Assembly (NCBI RefSeq): GCF_017115105.1 | Contig: NZ_JABXKH010000127.1 | Coordinates: forward strand, 1-64,000 | Reading direction: 5' to 3' | DNA: 64,000 nucleotides | Origin: Nostoc sp. NMS2 | GTDB lineage: Bacteria > Cyanobacteriota > Cyanobacteriia > Cyanobacteriales > Nostocaceae | In this document: positions 1 to 6,766 of the stretch, one piece after another | How positions within the stretch are numbered: the first letter of the stretch is position 1 | Layout: the number at the start of each line of letters is the position of its first letter | The notes under the pieces: model-generated | Database searches by the model: none | Told to the model about the DNA's origin: nothing | Seen by the model: the letters and a program-made list of their open reading frames with translations, nothing else | Program-made: the position numbers and the translations under genes

Positions 1-54
1 TGGTTACAGGGTTGACGGAAGTGGTTACAGGGTTGACGGAAGTGGTTACAGGGT
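1..54. repeat. 21-bp tandem repeat at window edge
   Basis: About two and a half copies of a 21-bp unit (GTGGTTACAGGGTTGACGGAA) stand head to tail and run off the left edge, so the array may be longer. It lies just beyond the stop codon of the minus-strand pentapeptide-repeat frame. No function is visible. Confidence 0.85.
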
Positions 55-94
55 TTGTTTTTGTTTGGTGCGATCGCTTAATTATAAAAAGTAT

Positions 95-862
95 TCACTT
101 AGCTGGTTCTGGTGGTAAACCAAGCTTGGCTCGAAAATCTTTGTCATATTTAGCCTTATCCCAATTTTTAGCAGATTTAACTTGCTCAGGAGTCAGGTAT
201 TTGGCATCGCTGAGGTCGGCACCGCTGAGGTCGGCACTGCTGAAGTATGCACCCCTGAAGTATGCACCCCTGAAGTATGCACCCCTGAGGTCGGCACTGC
301 TGAGGTCGGCACTGCTGAGGTCAGCCCTGTAGAAGAAGACATGCGTGAGCTTGACACCGCTGAGGTTGGCACCGCTGAGGTTGGTATCGCTAAGGTCGGC
401 ATTTGTGAGGTTAGCAAAGCTAGGGTTGGGGATGAGACCCCTGAAGGCATTGCTGAAGTGGGCATTACTAAGATTGGCGTAGCTGAGGTTGGCATCGCTG
501 AAATTGACATCAACGAGGTTGAGACCGCTGAGGTTGGCGTATCTGAGGTCGGCACTGCTAAAATTGGCAATTACGATGAAGGCATTGCTGAGGTCGGCAC
601 CGATGAGGATGGCACCGCTGAGGTCGGCACTGCTGAGGTTGGCACCGCTGAGGTTGGCATTGCTGAAATCTTTCTTAGCTAGATTCTCACCAGCTTGGAC
701 TAGTTTTTCAAGTGCTTGAATTCTTGCCTGACTATACTCCTTTCCTCTAGCAGCATCAACAGTCTGCCAAAGTTGGTTTATCCTAATTGGTTTCTCAATA
801 CAGCACTTACGGCAGCTATGAGGTACATTCCCAAATCTGAAAGCTTTGATAGGAGAGGGCAA
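95..862 (-). CDS. Pentapeptide-repeat C-terminal module, probably the tail of the upstream caspase-STAND gene
   Basis: This frame encodes an N-terminal helix-like stretch (IRINQLWQTVDAARGKEYSQ) and then about 30 pentapeptide repeats of the A(N/D)LSx type, a right-handed quadrilateral beta-helix that usually serves as a binding scaffold. The only in-frame starts are poor: the reading frame is open upstream of the TTG at 862, and no ribosome binding site is evident. It overlaps the end of the caspase-STAND frame (778..3075) by 85 bp in the -1 frame. The join falls at a run of seven T on the coding strand (positions 865-871). In related cyanobacterial proteins caspase-like, STAND, transmembrane and pentapeptide parts can occur in one chain, so this is more likely a tail reached by frameshifting, or a frameshifted half gene, than an independent gene. 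Three near-identical 15-bp units lie at 239-285. Confidence 0.7.
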   Translation of the reverse strand: MPSPIKAFRFGNVPHSCRKCCIEKPIRINQLWQTVDAARGKEYSQARIQALEKLVQAGENLAKKDFSNANLSGANLSSADLSGAILIGADLSNAFIVIANFSSADLRYANLSGLNLVDVNFSDANLSYANLSNAHFSNAFRGLIPNPSFANLTNADLSDTNLSGANLSGVKLTHVFFYRADLSSADLSSADLRGAYFRGAYFRGAYFSSADLSGADLSDAKYLTPEQVKSAKNWDKAKYDKDFRAKLGLPPEPAK

Positions 863-3075
863 GGAAAAAAACTGTATTGCATAATAGCCGGAAGCGCTGT
901 AACTACTACGCCCAGATATACTGATGAAACCAGCGGGATAATGAAGAAAAAATTATTAATTGACTGAAAGCGATTATTCCGTCTTTGTCTGACACTTGCT
1001 TGAATAAACTCAATAGCTAGGTCAGATAATCTTAAGTTCTCAGTCTGTTGCTTCTGAAAATCTTCTACCTCTCTTAACCGCTTCCCCTGAAAGAGATAAT
1101 CCTTAACCCCTTGCCTATCTCGCCATTCAATAGCTGCCGCTTCAATTTTTCGCTTTTGTCGCAGTATGTCCCGACTTTCCTCAATCCATTTGCGTAATAG
1201 CAACCAATGGCGAATCAGTGCTTCATGTGCCACATCTACCACAGCAATTTGATTAGATAAGGTACTGGTGACAACTAGCTTCTCATCAGCTAACCGTTGA
1301 ATTATTCTATTGATCGTAGCTTCTGGATGCTGTGAAGTAACTAAATCTCGTTGCACAACCTGTCTACGCGTATCTTCTGTTCCTTCTCCCAACTGCGTCA
1401 ATTCTAAAAAAATCCGCTTTGTTGCTTGCTGTTCTTCAAGTGATAATGATTCATAAACTTCTGTAGCGCGTGTTTGCAGGGTTCCCCTGACTCCACCTAG
1501 TTTGCTATAGGTAGTCAGGGTTAACCGTTCTTCAGTTCTTTGCTGCCATAGTTTTGTCAGCGTGTACTGCAACAACGGTAAACTTCCCGGTGAATTTTCT
1601 ACATCTGCAATCATTTGAGAAACTAATTCCGGTTCTACTGCTAAATTCACCTGTTCAGCCGGTTTGATAATTGCTGTTTCTAATTCCTGCTGATTCATCG
1701 GTGTTACCGTTACTAAATTCTCTTGAATTTTCTTAGCTAGTCCGCCATACTCTTGTTCGAGACATTTGCCAAAGAAATCAGCCCGCATTGTGATTATTAG
1801 GCAGAGTTTATTGTCATCTCGTTGCAAAGCACCTAGCACACATTCAAAAAACTGCTGTCGTTTTGTAATGTCTTGACATTGAGTAAAAGCTTCCTCAAAC
1901 TGGTCTACCACTAACACTAAGCGTTGAGTTTGTGCAGCAGTAATCAACTGTCCTAAACCAACTGCACCTTTCGCAATTAATTCTTCTGCTTTTGCTAATT
2001 GAGATGCGCGTTCAATATCTGATAATTCTGATTCTAAAAATGCCAGTGCTAAATTTTGTAAGGGGTTAATCCCTGGTCGAAATATTTTCAACTGCCAAGT
2101 GTTGCTACCTGATAATCTACGTCCTAATTTTAATTGATAAAGTAAACCCGCTCTAACTACACTAGATTTACCACTTCCTGATGCTCCCAACACAGCGAGG
2201 AAATTACCCGATCGCACTTTTTCTAATAATTCGTCGGTTAACGCTGTTCTGCCATAAAATAAGTTAGCATCTGCTTCTGTGCAATCAAAATAAGACAATC
2301 CTTTGTAAGGACAAGTAGCTGATACCTGTACTGTGGAGTTAACAGGAGAGGAATTCCATTTGCGGGTGAGATTAATTGCTTCACCAGAGTTAGCAAATAT
2401 GGGACGCTGGGGGAACGGGTGATGTTCTTGATTGAGCAAGTCTACTAAAGTGTAGTTACTCACCCAACGGTCTTGTTTTGGTTCCAAACCTTGAAGCAGT
2501 GCAGCAGTGAGAACGCTGTGTTGGCTGTTAATGTCTTCAAAAGCAACTTCAAAATCACGAGAAGCCGCAATAAAACACCTATCTCTACCTTTACCGCGAT
2601 CGCCTGGATCTGCCTCTGCAAAATTTAGCACCTCTCCGCTATAGCAGCAATCCAAAATTACAATTTTTTGTGTTACTTCACTTTCTTGCAGCAGTCGCCG
2701 CAGCCATTGCAAAGATAATCCCCAATTACCTGCATCGGGGTTGACTTCACTCGTTGCTAAATAACCTTCCTGAATTCCTAAATTTTTCCGCAACCCATGA
2801 CCAGAAAAATACAGTAGCGCTGTGTCTGGTGGCTTACCATCTGGCTTAAATAATTGAACGATCGCTCTTTCTAACTGAGTTAAACTAACTTTAGTTTGCT
2901 TACCAATGCGAATCGTCTCATTTTCCTTGTCTTTGACTGCTGGTAGCCACGTTACCTGGAATTCGCCGCATTGTTGTAAAATTTGAGCGATCGCTTCAGC
3001 ATCCGCAGCTGGTGCGTTGAGACATTTTAAGCGGTCATACGTATTAATTCCCACCACCAAAGCGTCTCGACTCAT
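778..3075 (-). CDS. Caspase-like (metacaspase/TCAD-type) protease fused to nSTAND1 NTPase with membrane segment
   Basis: Residues 1-235 form a caspase-fold peptidase. The catalytic His is in YFSGHG (about H93) and the catalytic Cys in LDCCYSG (about C144). A STAND-type NTPase of the nSTAND1 class follows: PYKGLSYF lead-in near 256, Walker A GASGSGKSS near 297, Walker B-like LVLVVDQFEEAF near 385, then a winged-helix/helical region to about 690. A hydrophobic segment (FFFIIPLVSSVYLGVVV, about 708-727) suggests membrane anchoring. The in-frame end after the T7 run is short and unlike a domain, while the -1 frame holds a pentapeptide-repeat tail. Proteins of this architecture are known or predicted in bacterial immunity and programmed cell death in multicellular bacteria. 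The start ATG at 3075 gives MSRDALVVGIN, a typical caspase N terminus. A Trypco1-type gene is divergent from it. Confidence 0.9.
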   Translation of the reverse strand: MSRDALVVGINTYDRLKCLNAPAADAEAIAQILQQCGEFQVTWLPAVKDKENETIRIGKQTKVSLTQLERAIVQLFKPDGKPPDTALLYFSGHGLRKNLGIQEGYLATSEVNPDAGNWGLSLQWLRRLLQESEVTQKIVILDCCYSGEVLNFAEADPGDRGKGRDRCFIAASRDFEVAFEDINSQHSVLTAALLQGLEPKQDRWVSNYTLVDLLNQEHHPFPQRPIFANSGEAINLTRKWNSSPVNSTVQVSATCPYKGLSYFDCTEADANLFYGRTALTDELLEKVRSGNFLAVLGASGSGKSSVVRAGLLYQLKLGRRLSGSNTWQLKIFRPGINPLQNLALAFLESELSDIERASQLAKAEELIAKGAVGLGQLITAAQTQRLVLVVDQFEEAFTQCQDITKRQQFFECVLGALQRDDNKLCLIITMRADFFGKCLEQEYGGLAKKIQENLVTVTPMNQQELETAIIKPAEQVNLAVEPELVSQMIADVENSPGSLPLLQYTLTKLWQQRTEERLTLTTYSKLGGVRGTLQTRATEVYESLSLEEQQATKRIFLELTQLGEGTEDTRRQVVQRDLVTSQHPEATINRIIQRLADEKLVVTSTLSNQIAVVDVAHEALIRHWLLLRKWIEESRDILRQKRKIEAAAIEWRDRQGVKDYLFQGKRLREVEDFQKQQTENLRLSDLAIEFIQASVRQRRNNRFQSINNFFFIIPLVSSVYLGVVVTALPAIMQYSFFPCPLLSKLSDLGMYLIAAVSAVLRNQLG
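865..871 (-). promoter_or_regulatory. Possible -1 frameshift slippery heptamer (T TTT TTT)
   Basis: On the coding (minus) strand seven consecutive T residues are read as AGT TTT TTT CCT in the caspase-STAND frame. This fits the X XXY YYZ slippery pattern. A -1 slip here continues as TTT TTT TCC TTG into the pentapeptide frame with no stop in between. The zero-frame continues for about 29 more codons and then stops at 778. Transcript slippage or a plain 1-bp mutation in the homopolymer would look the same. Confidence 0.5.
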
Positions 3076-3158
3076 ATTAGTAAGCTTTATGAGAGTTTAG
3101 TCGCATTATTTCCAGCTTCTACAAGAAATTTACCGCATTTTCCGTAAAAATGTGTAGG

Positions 3159-3214
3159 GTAGTCAACTTAAGCAGGGCGAATTCTAACCGCCCATTTCGC
3201 GTTAAATTGACTAC
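3159..3214. promoter_or_regulatory. Inverted repeat in divergent caspase-STAND / Trypco1 promoter region
   Basis: GTAGTCAACTTAA (3159-3171) faces TTAAATTGACTAC (3202-3214), with one mismatch in 13, around a smaller GGGCG/CGCCC hairpin (3175-3193). It sits between two divergent genes, so it could be a shared operator. The arms also resemble the ends of the 194-bp MITE found elsewhere in this window (GGTGTCAACTTAA), so it may instead be a short mobile-repeat remnant. Confidence 0.4.
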
Positions 3215-3243
3215 ACGCAATTCTTTTAGGCGAGATTTATCCC

Positions 3244-3645
3244 ATGACTCAACTCACACCTATTCATTTAGAAGATGGCACGATTATTTACATTGAAGCC
3301 ACAAATAACGTAGATGCACCACCAGTTAGCATCGAAGTTTCTCCAGAGGGAGAGGAAGAAGCGCTAATTGATAAGGGATGGGATGCTGATGCTGCACAAA
3401 AACAAATAGTGCAAAATTTCCAAGCAATTGAAGGTACAATTCGGGCTTACACTGTTTATTCACTCAATGCTTTTAAGAAAATCCCCGTTGCTAATATTGA
3501 TAAAGTCACTCTAGAATTTGGCATCAAAGTTGGCGGTGAAGCAGGTATACCTTACATAACTAAAGGCACGGCTGAAAGCAATCTTAAGGTAACGGTGGAG
3601 TGTTCATTTCCTGACCAACCGGAAAAGAAAACTCAGCAATCATGA
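3244..3645 (+). CDS. CU044_2847-type / trypsin-co-occurring domain 1 (Trypco1-like) protein
   Basis: A 133-residue soluble protein. The C-terminal half, VTLEFGIKVGGEAGIPYITK followed by a strand with LKVTVE, matches the small beta-rich Trypco1 (CU044_2847) family. Members often sit beside trypsin-like or caspase-like peptidases and STAND NTPases in predicted bacterial conflict and immunity systems. The N-terminal half (IHLEDGTIIYIEA) is also typical. Here it is divergent from a caspase-nSTAND gene 168 bp away, which fits that association and suggests a joint role, for example as adaptor or modulator of the protease. The biochemical function is unknown. Its stop overlaps the start of the glycosyltransferase by 4 bp (ATGA), so the two are probably co-transcribed. 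Confidence 0.75.
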   Translation: MTQLTPIHLEDGTIIYIEATNNVDAPPVSIEVSPEGEEEALIDKGWDADAAQKQIVQNFQAIEGTIRAYTVYSLNAFKKIPVANIDKVTLEFGIKVGGEAGIPYITKGTAESNLKVTVECSFPDQPEKKTQQS

Positions 3646-4352
3646 GTGAGAATATTGACGCTAGCAAAATTTCTATTATTATCCCGACTCTCAATGAAGC
3701 AGGGAATATTAAACAAGCCATTGCTACTACTCAAGCCAATCTAAATATAGAAGTCATTGTAGTCGATGGTGGCTCTAGTGATGATACTGTAGCGATCGCT
3801 CAGTCTTTAAATGTCAAAGTTATCTCATCATCTCCCGGTCGTGCTGTGCAAATGAACGCGGGTGCTGTAGCGGCTAGCGGTGAGATTCTGCTATTTCTCC
3901 ATGCAGATACCCGTTTGCCAACAGGGTTTGATGAGATGATTCGCACAGCACTACAACAACCTGGGATTGTGGCTGGTGCTTTTAAGTTGCGGATTGATGC
4001 GTCACTTTTAAGTTTACGATGGGTGGAATGGGGAGTAAAAATGCGATCGCATTTTTGCCAAATGCCCTACGGCGACCAAGCAATTTTTTTAACCAAGGAA
4101 GCATTTCAGCAAATTGGCGGTTTTCCTGAATTGCCCATCATGGAAGACTTTGAACTCATGCGTCGGTTAAAACCTATCGGACGTATTGTAATAATCTCTA
4201 CACCAGTTCTTACTTCAGCCCGTAGATGGTTGCAAAAGGGAGTATTTAAAACCACCCTACTTAATCAATTAGTAATTATTGCTTATTTACTAGGCATTTC
4301 ACCTGAGCGAATTCGTAGCTGGTATCGCCGAGAAAAATTTAAGAGAATTTAA
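3642..4352 (+). CDS. Family 2 glycosyltransferase, TIGR04283-like
   Basis: A 236-residue GT-A fold enzyme. ISIIIPTLNEAGNI opens the nucleotide-sugar binding fold, VVDGGSSDDT binds the nucleotide, FLHADTRLP is the metal-binding DxD-like motif, and PYGDQAIF with a following GG(F)PE segment is the acceptor-side signature. The length and motifs match the TIGR04283 group (selenodomain-associated or arsenosugar-type transferases), usually found in cyanobacteria and proteobacteria. The substrate cannot be told from the sequence. Translation is probably coupled to the Trypco1 gene through the ATGA overlap, but the two functions need not be linked. Confidence 0.85.
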   Translation: MSENIDASKISIIIPTLNEAGNIKQAIATTQANLNIEVIVVDGGSSDDTVAIAQSLNVKVISSSPGRAVQMNAGAVAASGEILLFLHADTRLPTGFDEMIRTALQQPGIVAGAFKLRIDASLLSLRWVEWGVKMRSHFCQMPYGDQAIFLTKEAFQQIGGFPELPIMEDFELMRRLKPIGRIVIISTPVLTSARRWLQKGVFKTTLLNQLVIIAYLLGISPERIRSWYRREKFKRI

Positions 4353-4406
4353 GCTGTTTCTCATGTCAGTAGTATATCTTAGTGGCAGTAGATTCGAGAT
4401 GTAAGT

Positions 4407-4640
4407 TTCAACGTTGCACCTTTGAACCTCAACGTTGCACCTTTGAACCTCGAAGTTGCACCTTTGAACCTCAACGTTGAGCCTTTAAACCTCGAAGTTG
4501 CACCTTTTAACCTCGAAGTTGCACCTTTTAACCTCAAAGTTGCACCTTTTAACCTCAAAGTTGAGCCTTTAACCCTCAACGTTGAGCCTTTTAACCTCGA
4601 AATTGCACCTTTAAACCTCAAAGTTGCACCTTTAAACCTC
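4407..4640 (+). repeat. 21-bp minisatellite, about 11 copies
   Basis: About eleven tandem copies of a 21-bp unit (consensus near AACCTCAACGTTGCACCTTT) fill the space between the glycosyltransferase and the first TVP38 gene. Copies differ at a few fixed sites (CAACG/CGAAG/CAAAG and GCACC/GAGCC), so the array is diverging in register. Because 21 is divisible by three, both strands stay open and give artificial heptapeptide repeats (LNLEVAP on plus, RFKGATL on minus). No spacers are present, so it is not CRISPR. Confidence 0.95.
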
Positions 4641-4673
4641 CTACTTCTTGCCTGCTGCTTTCTACTTATCAAC

Positions 4674-5432
4674 ATGAAGAAGCGCTTATTAAATTTTAAA
4701 CTCCAACTACTACTGCTAAGTTGCTTAGTTGTCGCTTTTATAATTGCCGCTAAACAATTAAACTTTCAAGGACTTTTACACGCCTTAGTTATTTGGGTTG
4801 AGAGTCTTGGCATCTTCGGCCCTATCGCCTACATAGTCATTTACAACTTGGCAACCTTACTGTTTATACCGGGTTCGCTTCTAACGCTCAAAGGTGGTTG
4901 TTTGTTTGGAGTATTTTGGGGGTCAATATATGTGCTAATTGCTGCAATCATCGGAGCAACCTTAGCTTTTATCATTGGACGCTACCTTTCACGAGACTGG
5001 GTTTATCGACAAATGGATAAATATCCTAAATTTAAAGCAATTGATTTAGCAGTTGCTAAAGAGGGATGGAAAATTGTCTTGCTAACTCGTCTCTCTCCCG
5101 TTTTTCCCTTCAATTTATTAAATTATGCTTTTGGAGTAACACAGGTTTCTCTGAAAGACTATATATTAGGTTCCTTTGGCATTATTCCTGGTACTGTGAT
5201 GTACGTTTATATTGGTTCTTTAGCTGGTAATCTTGCCATGATTAACACGTCTTATCAACCAACTACTTCAGAAACTCAAGTCTGGCAATGGATAATGCAA
5301 GTCGTTGGGTTGATTGCTACCGTTGCCGTGACTGTATATATCACAAAAGTTGCTCAAAAAGCATTAGCTCAATGTGTAGCAATCCAAGAAATAACAATCC
5401 ATGAGAAAACTAACAATTCTTCAGATATTTAA
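4674..5432 (+). CDS. TVP38/TMEM64 (VTT/DedA-like) membrane protein, copy 1
   Basis: A multi-pass inner-membrane protein of the TVP38/TMEM64 family. The VTT core is clear: FIPGSLLTLKGGCLFG, then WGSIYVLIAAIIGATLAF, the GRY segment, and LTRLSPVFPFNLLNYAFGVT with the paired re-entrant loop. These proteins are related to DedA and eukaryotic VMP1/TMEM41 scramblases and probably move lipids or small solutes. The frame is open upstream to 4422, but that extension is translated minisatellite; the ATG at 4674 (MKKRLLNFKLQL) gives a normal N terminus, about 252 residues. Its end overlaps the next gene by 32 bp. The downstream neighbour at 6767 is a MerA-like oxidoreductase, a recurrent partner of TVP38 proteins. 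Confidence 0.88.
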   Translation: MKKRLLNFKLQLLLLSCLVVAFIIAAKQLNFQGLLHALVIWVESLGIFGPIAYIVIYNLATLLFIPGSLLTLKGGCLFGVFWGSIYVLIAAIIGATLAFIIGRYLSRDWVYRQMDKYPKFKAIDLAVAKEGWKIVLLTRLSPVFPFNLLNYAFGVTQVSLKDYILGSFGIIPGTVMYVYIGSLAGNLAMINTSYQPTTSETQVWQWIMQVVGLIATVAVTVYITKVAQKALAQCVAIQEITIHEKTNNSSDI

Positions 5433-6174
5433 AAGTATTAATGCCAGAAAATTGCAGAAGTTTTTGAGTGTAAGTGCATTAATCTTACTGATATTAGTGA
5501 GCGTTTTTTCATTCAATACAGACCCAGCTTTGGCACAAGAATCTGTAAATCCAAATTCTTTGAATCCCCAAGCTATTTTACGCACAGCCTTACAGTGGAT
5601 TGATAGCCTGGGTGCGTTGGGAGCTATAGCTTTTATTGCCCTTTATATTATCGCTACCGTCGCTTTTTTCCCTGGTTCTATTCTCACTTTGGGAGCAGGT
5701 GTAATTTTTGGTGCAGTTTGGGGTTCTTTCTATGTATTTGTCGGTGCAACCCTTGGCGCTACTGCTGCTTTTCTTGTGGGGCGTTATTTAGCAAGGGGCT
5801 GGGTTGCTGGTAAAATTGCAGATAACAAAAAATTTGCCGCCATTGACCAAGCAGTTGGTAGAGAAGGATTAAAAATTGTCCTGTTAACCCGACTCTCACC
5901 CATATTTCCTTTCAATTTATTAAACTATGCTTTTGGGATCACGGGAGTTTCACTGAAAGATTACTTCATCGGGTCTGTGGGCATGATTCCTGGAACCATT
6001 CTGTACGTTTATATAGGTTCCCTTGCAGGTAATCTTGCCATGATTGGTACTGAGGCTCAACCTAACAACCCGAATTTACAATGGGCGATTCGGATTTTGG
6101 GTTTGATTGCGACAGTCATCGTTACAGTTTATGTAACCCGGATTGCACGCAAAGCTTTAGAAGAAGAATTGTAG
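5401..6174 (+). CDS. TVP38/TMEM64 (VTT/DedA-like) membrane protein, copy 2
   Basis: A 257-residue paralogue of the preceding gene, overlapping it by 32 bp in another frame, so the pair is a tandem duplication read as one operon. It has an added N-terminal hydrophobic segment (about 20-38) ending in ALAQE, which could be a signal peptide with cleavage after ALA. The VTT core follows: FFPGSILTLGAGVIFGAVWG, GRYLARGWV, LTRLSPIFPFNLLNYAFGIT. The last part (IGLIATV-type helix) is shared with copy 1. The substrate is unknown; lipid scrambling or solute export are possible from the family. Confidence 0.88.
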   Translation: MRKLTILQIFKSINARKLQKFLSVSALILLILVSVFSFNTDPALAQESVNPNSLNPQAILRTALQWIDSLGALGAIAFIALYIIATVAFFPGSILTLGAGVIFGAVWGSFYVFVGATLGATAAFLVGRYLARGWVAGKIADNKKFAAIDQAVGREGLKIVLLTRLSPIFPFNLLNYAFGITGVSLKDYFIGSVGMIPGTILYVYIGSLAGNLAMIGTEAQPNNPNLQWAIRILGLIATVIVTVYVTRIARKALEEEL

Positions 6175-6304
6175 AGGTGGACAGTTCTCTTACAAAGAAA
6201 GGCAGGAGGAACTTACACTTAAAAACGTGGGATTAAAACAAGGACGTGCGTATCGTACCAGTATCTTATTTTTACAGCTATTTTCAGATAAATAGACCAT
6301 GCAG

Positions 6305-6332
6305 GTAGGGGCAATTCATGAATTGCCCCTAC
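6305..6332. repeat. Perfect 28-bp palindrome (GTAGGGGCA...TGCCCCTAC)
   Basis: A 14-bp arm GTAGGGGCAATTCA is followed at once by its reverse complement. An identical palindrome lies at 39099-39126. Variants at 8499-8730 and 45538-45770 are split in the centre by a 194-bp element. It lies in the 592-bp gap between the TVP38 pair and the oxidoreductase. Confidence 0.9.
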
Positions 6333-6380
6333 ACACAGATGTGGTTCAAATACATGAAAAGTGCTGTAAACTGCGGCTCT

Positions 6381-6502
6381 AGTAGTCTGTCAAGCGAAGT
6401 TTGAAGGGTAAAGGAACGAACCGCCAAGACGCGAAGTACACGAAGGAAGGAAGAGAAATTGAAGAATTTATTTACTCGTCAAAGTTGAATTGACAGACTA
6501 CT
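6381..6502. mobile_element. 122-bp MITE-like element with AGTAGTCTGTCAA ends
   Basis: AGTAGTCTGTCAA (6381-6393) and TTGACAGACTACT (6490-6502) are perfect 13-bp terminal inverted repeats around a short non-coding core. A TA dinucleotide flanks both ends, as expected for IS630/Tc1-type targets. No transposase is encoded, so it would need one in trans. Confidence 0.7.
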
Positions 6503-6766
6503 AAACCCAGAACAAAAGTTTTCAATTATACTTCTTTCCTCCTGCCTCCTCTTGTAAATTATCGATTGCTGAAACGTTTATACACGAAAACTTCAATCGT
6601 ATCTGTCAATTCCCAAACGGACAAAATAATTCAAAGGCTGTATTCCTTATTAAACAACCATAAAAAATAAAAGACTAAGCCGCCTCAAGTTATCGGGATT
6701 CCTAATTTTGCATTCCATAAAAGCAGTTGACTTTAGTATTTTCAATTCTTAAAAGAGGTTTCGCTA

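Noticed and set aside
12..682. Plus-strand frames over the pentapeptide region
   Set aside because: They are the antisense of A(N/D)LSx repeats with 15-bp periodicity; repeats with a period divisible by three keep opposite frames open.
4407..4640. Possible CRISPR array
   Set aside because: Units are contiguous 21-mers with no spacers and no cas genes nearby.
4422..4673. 84-codon N-terminal extension of the first TVP38 protein
   Set aside because: It is translated 21-bp minisatellite. The ATG at 4674 gives a normal family N terminus.
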